DNA from: Beroe forskalii
Taxonomy: Eukaryota; Ctenophora; Nuda; Beroida; Beroidae
Direction: 5' to 3'
Assembly: GCA_011033025.1 (NCBI GenBank)
Contig: WFMF01000025.1
Coordinates: 359,018 to 423,017 of the forward strand
DNA length: 64,000 bases
The notes below the pieces were generated by a model, which saw nothing but the letters and a program-made list of their open reading frames with translations, was not told the DNA's origin and did no database searches. The position numbers and the translations under genes are program-made. Below, in pieces: positions 49,069-59,900 of this stretch. The stretch's first letter is position 1. Every line of letters starts with the position of its first letter.

Positions 49069-49735
49069 ACCGTAACATCTGAATTTGAGTTTTACCACAT
49101 GCAATTCCCAAGATGGGTCGACCTCTTTAGTGGCAGCGTATAACACTGTGCTTGGAGTTGGATGCTTTTTTGTGGCGCGTTACACTAACAGCGCGCAAAT
49201 GTACTTTCTATGCAAAATTACCCGTATGTTGCACGGTATCACGCGCCAGAAAATAAGTACTCCAGCGCGGCGAAATACGCCGCGCCTCGAAAGGACGAGA
49301 CATCACAGCCACGCTATCTCTCTGCCTGACCCTTTGAAATGCAAAACACTTTTCTGAATTAATAATAATGTTGTGAATGATACAATTATGACTTTAAAAC
49401 TCGTCGGCCTCGTCAGTCTAAATATGGGGAATATAGGGTATGCATTATCTAATCTAACTTCTAGAAACTAAGAAATAATCTATCATCAAAGGTTTATAGA
49501 TTCCAATGATTTTGGTAAGCTATGATGATTACATTCTAAATATTTTTATCCGGGTTATACTAGTTTTGTTCAATTAAAAACTCGCACATGTTTAAGTCAA
49601 AGTGCGTACCAATTACGTGATGCAGTTCTTAAGTGTGCTAAGGTATCTATCTACTTAAACTACGACATATGCTCATAGTCATAATACAACTATACCTCGT
49701 TATACTTCGTGATAGATTTCTCCACGATTTCTCCA
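49069..49735. other. Intergenic region
   Basis: Between the ends of two convergent genes (GPCR and ATP-grasp gene). It begins with a GC-rich piece to about 49,320, then AT-rich sequence with nothing recognisable. Confidence 0.4.
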
Positions 49736-50848
49736 CTAATTTCCGTTCTTAAGTATTTGGACATTTGGTTTCTTGATCCGCCCAAGGGCTTTCTTGGCCA
49801 TCATGTCAAAAACCAAATTGTTAGCTAATCCTACACTTTTTGCCAGTTTTGTGATATTCCCCAACGCACCAAAGCAAGAAAATAGATTAACTTCAAGCAC
49901 ATAAACATTCCCCACGTCATCCATCCTTAGATCAAAGATAGCATAGTCCTCAATGTCCATGGCACGGAACACGCAGAAAACAGCGTCTTTAACATTTTCC
50001 ACGACTTTGCTTTCTCGACTCTGATCCACAAAATGGGTTCTCCCTGGCCCATATAAAATTATTTGATAAGTCTCTACTTCCCTTCCAGCCGAGTCCTTGC
50101 CAACACTGGCTTCCCAAACTAAATCATAGTCCTTGATACTGTCAGGTTTTATGACGTCGTACTCAAAAATGCCCAGAAGGATAAGTTCACCATTCTCGTC
50201 TTCGATTACACCGGTACGGAGCTCTTTTCCTCTAATAAACTTTTCTACGACCACCCTTTCACCTATATCAAGGGCCAAGTCCACAGCGACCATCATAGAC
50301 TGCTCATCCAGGCATTTAGTTACTCCCTTTGAATCTTCCAAAGTTGGTACTTTCACGACAACTGGGAATTGGAATGTTAAGTCATGGATGCTATCTCTAT
50401 TCTCTTTCGTGACAACCATTCCGGGTGCCATAGCAGCAGCTTTTCCACGGGATTCAAGCATCTTCCTGGTTAGAGCTTTCTCGTTGGTAATGAAGTGCAA
50501 GTCTGTCCTTGGTCCCATGAATATGCTCGGATTTCCCATCTTCTCGAACATCTTTCTGTACTTGCCACAGGTTTCGTACCCAAATGCTTGCATGAGCATC
50601 AAATCTGGAGATATTTCTTTTATGACTTTGGGAAGTCTTTCCATGGTGAATCTATCGCTGTCCGCCAAGGTTTCATCTTTGAGGTCTGCCACATAAGAAA
50701 ACGTTTCATCTGGATAGCACATGATGTACTTGAATAAGTAATTTTCAAATTCATCGGCATTGACTGACCTAGTAAAAACCAGGCTTTGTTTCAAGCATCG
50801 TTCTTCGTCCAGAGAACCAACAAAGTTTAAAATAACTTTGTTGTCCAT
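49736..50848 (-). CDS. ATP-grasp enzyme, D-Ala-D-Ala ligase-like, intronless
   Basis: A single uninterrupted minus-strand frame of 370 aa with a good start context (aaccATGG). The central and C-terminal parts follow the ATP-grasp plan of D-alanine-D-alanine ligases: FPVVVKVPTLEDSKGVTK (ATP-binding Lys and glycine region, about residues 165-185), ERVVVEKFIRGKELRTGVI, then YAIFDLRMDDVGNVYVLEVN, whose Asp, Glu and Asn are the expected metal ligands, followed by a small C-terminal helix bundle. The N-terminal HGxxGEDG loop of true Ddl enzymes is not conserved (QAFGYETCGKY instead), so the amino substrate probably differs. The likely reaction is ATP-dependent ligation of a carboxylate to an amine. 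Relatives include Ddl, the MysD ligase of mycosporine synthesis and other peptide ligases; I cannot choose among them. It is the only complete intronless gene here and may be a horizontal acquisition. Confidence 0.85.
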   Translation of the reverse strand: MDNKVILNFVGSLDEERCLKQSLVFTRSVNADEFENYLFKYIMCYPDETFSYVADLKDETLADSDRFTMERLPKVIKEISPDLMLMQAFGYETCGKYRKMFEKMGNPSIFMGPRTDLHFITNEKALTRKMLESRGKAAAMAPGMVVTKENRDSIHDLTFQFPVVVKVPTLEDSKGVTKCLDEQSMMVAVDLALDIGERVVVEKFIRGKELRTGVIEDENGELILLGIFEYDVIKPDSIKDYDLVWEASVGKDSAGREVETYQIILYGPGRTHFVDQSRESKVVENVKDAVFCVFRAMDIEDYAIFDLRMDDVGNVYVLEVNLFSCFGALGNITKLAKSVGLANNLVFDMMAKKALGRIKKPNVQILKNGN

Positions 50849-51669
50849 GGTTCTTAGGGTCCTGGAATGATTTTGATATCCAATTATTCAAATAGAATGA
50901 GGCATATGAGTCTTCATACTTTCATAGGTTGAAAGCAACAGGTCGAAAAGGAGGTTGAAAGGAGAGGTAGAAAGAACGAAGCATTTCCCCATAGCTTCAG
51001 TTCGGGCAGTTCTCCCTACAGGAGGTATCATTTCTTCATCTCTCTTGAAGATTGCAACATGATTTGCAATTTCCAAGCAATTGAGCCCATTTGACCAGCT
51101 CTTTCAACCTATGTTTAGACCTGTTACTTTCAATCTATGAGCACACATACCAACAAAGATTGAAAGATAAAAATTAAGATATATTTCATGGTAAAACTAC
51201 AAGGGTCACGAGAGTCCATTGGATCGAATGGTCATGCTGTGCACAGCGTGTGTCCTAAGGACTAAAAGTAGTAAAAGCAAACTTACAAATACTACAAATA
51301 CTGATACAACATGGATCAAATATCGATAAATGACACTGGCATTATCCCTAATTCATAATTGCAACCTAGATAACGCTCTATGCGCTTGGAGATAACATCA
51401 TGGTTCATGAAAATTATTGTTTAAATACGAAAGTACAGGTTCAATAGCGGCATTAGCAGAGCCAGTTTTTGTCATTTTATAATCTTGTATCGTTGGAGAA
51501 AATTGCATAAAACAAGCAATGCACATTGCACGGCAACTAAAAATATTTTTACTAAAGTAATTTTCGTCATGCAAAACATTTATGGATGAGCCTTTAAATT
51601 TGTGACTTGGCTTATTTCTCATACGTTTCTTATTAATTCTTGAAATAGAAATCCATTTGAACCGGGCTT
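50849..51669. other. Upstream region of the ATP-grasp gene
   Basis: Should hold the promoter of the minus-strand ATP-grasp gene. A possible 5'-UTR acceptor (atcattccag) lies just before the start. No other gene was seen. The 20-bp array begins at its right end. Confidence 0.4.
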
Positions 51670-54600
51670 TTACAGACCGGTACCTTTGCAGGCACTGTAC
51701 CGGTACTGCAGGCACTGTACCGGTACTGCAGGCACTGTACCGATACTGAGGGCACTGTAAGAGTACTGCAGGCACTGTACCGGTACTGCAGGCACTGTAC
51801 CGGTACTGCAGGCACTGTACCGGTACTGCAGGCACTGTACCGGTACTGCAGGCACTGTACCGGTACTGCAGGCACTGTACCGGTACTGCAGGCACTGTAC
51901 CGGTACTGCAGGCACTGTACCGGTACTGCAGGCACTGTACCGGTACTGCAGGCACTGTACCGGTACTGCAGGCACTGTACCGGTACTGCAGGCACTGTAC
52001 CGGTACTGCAGGCACTGTACCGGTACTGCAGGCACTGTACCGGTACTGCAGGCACTGTACCGGTACTGCAGGCACTGTACCGGTACTGCAGGCACTGTAC
52101 CGGTACTGCAGGCACTGTACCGGTACTGCAAGTACTGTACTGGTACTGCAGGCACTGTACCGGTACTGCAGACACTGTACCGGTACTGCAGGCACGATAC
52201 CGGTACTGCAGACACTGTACCGGTACTGCAGGTACTGCACTGGTACTGCAGACACTGTACCGGTACTGCAGGCACTGTACCGGTACTGCAGGCACTGTAC
52301 CGGTACTGCAGGCACTGTACCGGTACTGCAGGCACTGTACCGGTACTGCAGGCACTGTACCGGTACTGCAGGCACTGTACCGGTACTGCAGGCACTGTAC
52401 CGGTACTGCAGGCACTGTACCGGTACTGCAGGCACTACCGGTACTGCAGGCACTGTACCGGTACTGCAGGCACTGTACCGGTACTGCAGGCACTGTACCG
52501 GTACTGCAGGCACTGTACCGGTACTGCAGTACTGCCGGTACTGCAGGCACTACTGCACTGTACCGGTACTGCAGGCACTGTACCGGTACTGCAGGCACTG
52601 TACTGGTACTGCAGACACTGTACCGGTACTGCAGGCACTGTACCGGTACTGCAGGCACTGTACCGGTACTGCAGGCACTGTACCGGTACTGCAGGCACTG
52701 TACCGGTACTGCAGGCACTGTACCGGTACTGCAGGCACTGTACCGGTACTGCAGGCACTGTACCGGTACTGCAGGCACTGTACCGGTACTGCAGGCACTG
52801 TACCGGTACTGCAGGCACTGTACCGGTACTGCAGGCACTGTACCGGTACTGCAGGCACTGTACCGGTACTGCAGGCACTGTACCGGTACTGCAGGCACTG
52901 TACCGGTACTGCAGGCACTGTACCGGTACTGCAGGCACTGTACCGGTACTGCAGGCACTGTACCGGTACTGCAGGCACTGTACCGGTACTGCAGGCACTG
53001 TACCGGTACTGCAGGCACTGTACCGGTACTGCAGGCACTGTACCGGTACTGCAGGCACTGTACCGGTACTGCAGGCACTGTACCGGTACTGCAGGCACCT
53101 GTACCGGTACTGCAGGCACTGTACCGGTACTGCAGGCACTGTACCGGTACTGCAGGCACTGTACCGGTACTGCAGGCACTGTACCGGTACTGCAGGCACT
53201 GTACCGGTACTGCAGGCACTGTACCGGTACTGCAGGCACTGTACCGGTACTGCAGGCACTGTACCGGTACTGCAGGCACTGTACCGGTACTGCAGGCACT
53301 GTACCGGTACTGCAGGCACTGTACCGGTACTGCAGGCACTGTACCGGTACTGCAGGCACTGTACCGGTACTGCAGGCACTGTACCGGTACTGCAGGCACT
53401 GTACCGGTACTGCAGGCACTGTACCGGTACTGCAGGCACTGTACCGGTACTGCAGGCACTGTACCGGTACTGCAGGCACTGTACCGGTACTGCAGGCACT
53501 GTACCGGTACTGCAGGCACTGTACCGGTACTGCAGGCACTGTACCGGTACTGCAGGCACTGTACCGGTACTGCAGGCACTGTACCGGTACTGCAGGCACT
53601 GTACCGGTACTGCAGGCACTGTACCGGTACTGCAGGCACTGTACCGGTACTGCAGGCACTGTACCGGTACTGCAGGCACTGTACCGGTACTGCAGGCACT
53701 GTACCGGTACTGCAGGCACTGTACCGGTACTGCAGGCACTGTACCGGTACTGCAGGCACTGTACCGGTACTGCAGGCACTGTACCGGTACTGCAGGCACT
53801 GTACCGGTACTGCAGGCACTGTACCGGTACTGCAGGCACTGTACCGGTACTGCAGGCACTGTACCGGTACTGCAGGCACTGTACCGGTACTGCAGGCACT
53901 GTACCGGTACTGCAGGCACTGTACCGGTACTGCAGGCACTGTACCGGTACTGCAGGCACTGTACCGGTACTGCAGGCACTGTACCGGTACTGCAGGCACT
54001 GTACCGGTACTGCAGACACTGTACCGGTACTGCAGGCACTGTACCGGTACTGCAGACACTGTACCGGTACTGTGCCGGTACTGCAGGCACTGTACCGGTA
54101 CTGCAGGCACTGTACCGGTACTGCAGGCACTGTACCGGTACTGCAGGCACTGTACCGGTACTGCAGGCACTGTACCGGTACTGCAGGCACTGTACCGGTA
54201 CTGCAGGCACTGTACCGGTACTGCAGACACTGTACCGGTACTGCAGGCACTGTACCGGTACTGCAGGCACTGTACCGGTACTGCAGGCACTGTACCGGTA
54301 CTGCAGGCACTGTACCGGTACTGCAGGCACTGTACCGGTACTGCAGGCACTGTACCGGTACTGCAGGCACTGTACCGGTACTGTACCGGTACTGCAGGCA
54401 CTGTACCGGTACTGCAGGCACTGTACCGGTACTGCAGGCACTGTACCGGTACTGCAGGCACCGGCACCGGGTACTGCAGGCACTGTACCGGTACTGCAGG
54501 CACTGTACCGGTACTGCAGGCACTGTAAGAGTACTGCAGACACTGTACCGCTACTGCAGGCACTGTAAGGGTACTGCAGGCACTGTACTGTTCCGGTACT

Positions 54601-55668
54601 GCAGGCACTGTACCGGTACTGCAGGCACTGTACCGGTACTGCAGGCACTGTACCGGTACTGCAGGCACTGTACCGGTACTGCAGGCACTGTACCGGTACT
54701 GCAGGTACTGTACCGGTACTGCAGGCACTGTACCGGTACTGCAGGCACTGTACCGGTACTGCAGGCACTGTACCGGTACTGCAGGCACTGTACCGGTACT
54801 GAGGGCACTGTACCGGTACTGCAGACACTGTACCGGTACTGCAGGCACTGTACCGGTACTGCAGGCACTGTACCGGTACTGCAGGCACTGTACCGGTACT
54901 GCAGGCACTGTACCGGTACTGCAGGCACTGTACCGGTACTGCAGGCACTGTACCGGTACTGCAGGCACTGTACCAGTACTGCAGGCACTGTACCGGTACT
55001 GCAGGCACTGTACTGGTACTGCAGGCACTGTACCGGTACTGCAGGCACTGTACCGGTACTGCAGGCACTGTACCGGTACTGCAGGCACTGTACCGGTACT
55101 GCAGGCACTGTACCGGTACTGCAGGCACTGTACCGGTACTGCAGGCACTGTACCGGTACTGCAGGCACTGTACCGGTACTGCAGGCACTGTACCGGTACT
55201 GCAGGCACTGTACCGGTACTGCAGGCACTGTACCGGGTACTGCAGGCTGTACCGGTACTGCAGGCACTGTACCGGTACTGCAGGCACTGTACCGGTACTG
55301 CAGGCACTGTACCGGTACTGCAGGCACTGTACCGGTACTGCAGGCACTGTACCGGTACTGCAGGCACTGTACCGGTACTGCAGGCACTGTACCGGTACTG
55401 CAGGCACTGTACCGGTACTGCAGGCACTGTACCGGTACTGCAGGCACTGTACCGGTACTGCAGACACTGTACCGGTACTGCAGGCACTGTACCGGTACTG
55501 CAGGCACTGTACCGGTACTACAGGCACTGTACCGGTACTGCAGGCACTGTACCGGTACTGCAGGCACTGTACCGGTACTGCAGGCACTGTACCGGTACTG
55601 CAGGTACTGCAGGCACTGTACCGGTACTGCAGGCACTGTACCGGTACTGCAGGCACTGTACCGGTACA
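51670..55668. repeat. 20-bp minisatellite, about 200 copies, 4 kb
   Basis: Tandem copies of actgtaccggtactgcaggc. More than half of the unit is self-complementary (gtaccggtac and ctgcag). The middle (about 52,630-53,990) is virtually perfect for well over a kilobase, broken by one extra C near 53,098. The edges and the 54,380-54,600 and 52,430-52,560 zones carry scrambled or mutated units. No exon was identified next to it. Confidence 0.95.
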
Positions 55669-55740
55669 CAATTTGATACTTGTTAAGATAAAGAATCATC
55701 CTTTATTCATATTTGAGACTATGATTACTCCATGTTACGG

Positions 55741-56322
55741 AGCCTTATTTTGCGCGCGCAAGCGCGCTTCTTCAGAGAAGACTTTTCTACGAAAAGCGCG
55801 TGCAAGCGCGAACAAACAGGGACACGTAACATGTGGTAAGACTATGAGTATGAGCTGAGCAGGATCAAGGAATAAGTATGTTTCATCATCAAAGATTCAT
55901 CTAACCAGATGCTTACGCGCGCGTGGCTTACTGCTTTTAATAAATGAAAATCTGAGGCTAGTGTCCCATATAACTCTGGGCTCTTCATTATCTATGATAA
56001 TGACGTCAGTCAGAAAAATATAGTTAAGCGCACCTAGCGCTTTAAGGACTTGGGTTAGGGTCACGATTAGGGGTTATATGGGACACATACCAAATCTGAG
56101 GAGGAAACACGGACCTCGACGGACGTTGCCCTGTCTATTTCTTCTGACTGGATGGCTAAGTGACGTCCAAATGTGGAACGTTGCGCTGCGCGCGAGGGTA
56201 GGGTAACATCTTACGACTAGACGGACCAAGAATAGGTCGCTTTTGCCACATGCTATGTGTCCCTGTTTGTTCGCGCGCGCCTTTTCTCTGAACACGCGCG
56301 CCTACGCGCGCAAAATAGGTCC
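55741..56322. mobile_element. Inverted-repeat element with gcgcgc-rich ends, ~580 bp
   Basis: The left arm (55741-55840, with ttattttgcgcgcgcaagcg and gcgaacaaacagggacac) is inverted at 56222-56322 with moderate divergence. Inside is a second nested inversion around gtgtcccatataac (about 55,960) and gttatatgggacac (about 56,075). It lies right after the 20-bp array. No coding capacity. Confidence 0.65.
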
Positions 56323-56908
56323 TACAACGTAGTTCCTAAGCCCGCATAGGTGTGTGTACGCGCCGCGCGCTTCCCGACGGGAAAAGCGCGCCGCGCGAGC
56401 CACTCAGCCACACAGGGATATACGTGTTTAGCAAACAACGTAGGACAAGGCGCTTTATGAGCTTACCAGAGCCCTCTTTTGCGCGCGCGCCGTCGTTTCG
56501 TTCGGCGTTAGCATTTGGTAAGAATGTATGTAGAAGTTATTTTTCATGGTTTTGTTCAAATTTAAAATGTGATTCTGCATATTAGTATTCAACATTCAAT
56601 TTCAAATTGCATTTGATTTTATCAAATATCATCAAAACTTTCGCTTTCCAGTCCCACACTAGAAAGTAGAAATAGAATTCGCCTACATCTTGCAGCATGG
56701 CATTGGCACGAATCATTGAGTAGGGACAGTCAAAAGTGATATGTTGCCAGACTTTGCCTGCCCCCTTCGCGCCCCGAAAACGTCTGAAAAGTGATATGAC
56801 GTATTGAAAGCGCGATATCCGCCACCGTCTTGATCCACCCATTGACCATCTTGATATTGCAGTAACATTGCATTTACAGAACCTCGCCTGAACGTGTCGT
56901 TTTCATCC
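56323..56908. other. Non-coding stretch 3' of the minus-strand GPCR
   Basis: GC-rich palindromic sequence at 56,355-56,400 (cgcgcttcccgacgggaaaagcgcg), then AT-rich sequence that should contain the 3' UTR of the GPCR. No gene was seen. Confidence 0.4.
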
Positions 56909-59900
56909 CTACGACTTCCTATCACTACCGTTAGAGTGGAAAGAGGTTTCAGCTTTAGCGGGATCAGACCAGCTCCTGGCAAAGTGGCAGTTTCCCACGG
57001 TCAGGTTCTGATGGTCTGTCCTGGTTCCGGCAGGCGGGCTGGACACGGGCCGGGAGACCCGCCGGACGTTGTTGAGGGAGTGGGAGGGCGGGGCCGGCTG
57101 GTGGGTGCTCATGGTGTGGTGGAAGGTGTAGAGATAGGGCGTTATGGCGCTGTTAGTGATCACTAGCATCTTCAGCACACGGTTAAAGTAGTGGGTCGTC
57201 GTCTCCCCCATCAGCTCCTTCGACCAGTTGAACTTTATTAAGCCGCAGAACTCCAGCACGTCTGACAGCATCTTAATCCACCTGAGAAGGGGCAATGATT
57301 ATAAAAACGGCAAGAACTAGTGGCATCGTACAAAATGGAAAACTGCACTGGGCAAGGGGCACAATCCAATCATATCATTATCAATGGGTGGTCTCATCAG
57401 GCAAAGATACAGAAGATGAAGACTAGTACTCACCAGAAAAAGTTACAGAAGATGAAGACTAGTACTCACCAGGCAAAGTTACAGAAGATGAAGACCAGGA
57501 CTCACCAGGCAAAGTTACAGAAGATGAAGACCAGGACTCACCAGGCAAAGTTACAGAAGATGAAGACTAGTACTCACCAGGCAAAGTTACAGAAGATGAA
57601 GACTAGTAATCACCAGGCAAAGTTACAGAAGATGAAGATTATAGTACTCACCAGGCAAAGTTACAGAAGATGAAGATTATAGTACTCACCAGGCAAAGTT
57701 ACAGAAGATGAAGACTAGTACTCACCAGGCAAAGTTACAGAAGATGAAGACTAGGACTCACCAGGCAAAGTTACAGAAGATGAAGACTATTACTCATCAG
57801 GCAAAGTTACAGAAGAAGACGACTAGTACTCACCAGGCAAAGTTACAGAAGATGGAGACTAGTACTCACATGGCAGAGTTACAGAAGATGAAGACTAGTA
57901 CTCACCAGGCAAAGTTACAGAAGATGAAGACTAGTACTATCTTGAGGACAGACCGGGCGGCGTCCAGCAGTTCCCGGTGTTTTGCGTACTGAAGATCTCC
58001 CGACCTGACGGCGCCGTCTGCCACGTCACAGGAGAACAGCACCGAGAAACTGAGAAAATAACAAAAGGGAAATATGGAAATTTAAAGAAGCCTATCACAA
58101 TGAATTTATTTGCTCCTCGGAAGATCACTCCGCTCAATTACGACATCTCCATATCCTGACGCTAACATTAAATCTAACTCAGAGTCCAGACTCCAACCTT
58201 TGCTCGGAGTTAAATTATTACGAGATAAAGTGTCGTGATATGAAATGTTGTGAGATGAGATGTCGTGATATGAAATGTTGCATGCCATTACACACTTTTT
58301 CGAGCTAGTGAGATGGAATTTTTTCTAGGGGGCCTTTTGAAAACTACGGGGGCCAAAATTCACATGGTAAATTTTCATTTCTCATATGCATAATTTTTAC
58401 CATTTTGCTTAAAAATAGTACTAAAATAATGTTTTATTCATTGATTTTACTCTGAAAATTTCAGGAAAATTTCTGTCTAATGAACTAAATTTTGACCTCC
58501 ATTCAATGCTCAATTTTTTGAGAAAATCTTAGGTAGGGGCCAAGCCCCCCCTAAGATTTTTCTACAGGGGGCCTTTGAAAACTAGGGGGACCCCCCCCCC
58601 CCTTAGGGGGCGTGTAGTCCCATGAAATGTTGTGAGATGAGATGTCGTGCACTGACATGAAATGTCGTGAGATGTCCGTTCTTCCATCATCACATTGTTC
58701 CCAGCGAGAACTGTCCGTTACGGAGAATAACCGCCGTAACCCGTGTGGAGAGGTGTGAGGTCGCAGGGGCGGATATTGTACCAAAAAAGGGAAAATGGCA
58801 TCTTTGTTAGTCTCCTGTCTCATCTAATCAGTATTGATTGGCGTATCTGATGGTGATGATATAAGAAATGCTGACAATGTTTGATGAAATAGATTTAGAG
58901 CGCACCACAAGAATTTTACTTCACTTAAAACTGAAGTGTATGTGGGGGAAGAGCCCAGCCCTGCCTCACTGTCTATAGAACAACTCATGGCTGAAACCTT
59001 TACCTTGAGTAATGGCATCGTCAGAGTCTCAGAGCAACACAAGCCAAATAACTCACTGATACCAGAAATAAGACAGATGTCAGTACTCGGATCGTTTAAA
59101 CGTATCTTCCCTCTCTCTCTCTCCAGGGAGAATAATTTGAAAACATGTCGAGGTCTGAATAATACCAGTGATTATGAGACCTGGCTCTAATCCTCACCCG
59201 AGAGACTTGGGTTAGAGCAGCTAATTTGAAGGAGTGTGTATGAGAAGCCGTCGCGGAAATGGTTACCAGGCAAAACCAGGCCTCCCGAGCCTGGATCACG
59301 ATATATTACATGGTAATTGCAACGCGTTAGCCTTCCTTTACCAAACAGGCTATATATGTATAAATATATATAGTGCTCATACTTAGGCAAGCCAGAAAGC
59401 GAAACTTTACGACCGCACATAATTACACTCCAAAAATCGTTTTACATTAACCTTCCCATATTTTTGGACTTAGTTCTCCGGTTCAAATCGTTTTCATTAT
59501 TGATTTGCCTCGTTTTGGGGTTTTACCTTGTAAACTTTCCTTTTGTGTGGTAATTCCCTAGTCAAGCACTTTGCATAACTCCCTCTGGTTTCCTGGTTTT
59601 CAGGCCCAACGAACGTTAACTTGAGAACTTAAGTTGACTTAAGAATTCATCAGACTATAAATGATCTTAGACATGGCACAAGGTCATGAAATCAGAGGCA
59701 ATCTGTTCTAATTAACATATCGATGTTTTGGTCTAACGGTCGTTTTTAAAATGCTGCTCATCAGTCTACAGACCAGGGATCAGACGACGGTTGAGTTCTA
59801 ATTGAGGCATGACATTCGTAGACTCTCTTATAGCAAACGAACATGGATCAAATCCTTGTTCCTTGTTTGCAAATCTACGATATTTTATGCTTACTTGCAC

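Noticed and set aside
49736-50848. Bacterial contamination as the source of the ATP-grasp gene
   Set aside because: It is embedded in contiguous sequence with metazoan genes on both sides, in similar base composition and with a eukaryotic start context. A chimeric assembly cannot be fully excluded.
51633-55699. Very long open frames (up to ~1,280 codons) through the 20-bp array on both strands
   Set aside because: A 20-bp unit cycles through all three frames, so if one 60-bp cycle lacks a stop all frames stay open. The peptides are repeats of the unit with no domain, start context or splice support.
58018-58049. Acceptor at 58049 for the TM6 exon of the minus-strand GPCR
   Set aside because: It looks strong but puts the preceding TM5 exon out of frame; the acceptor at 58017 joins in phase.
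59440-59500. tRNA-like B box (ggttcaaatc)
   Set aside because: No matching A box, acceptor stem or anticodon arm could be built around it.
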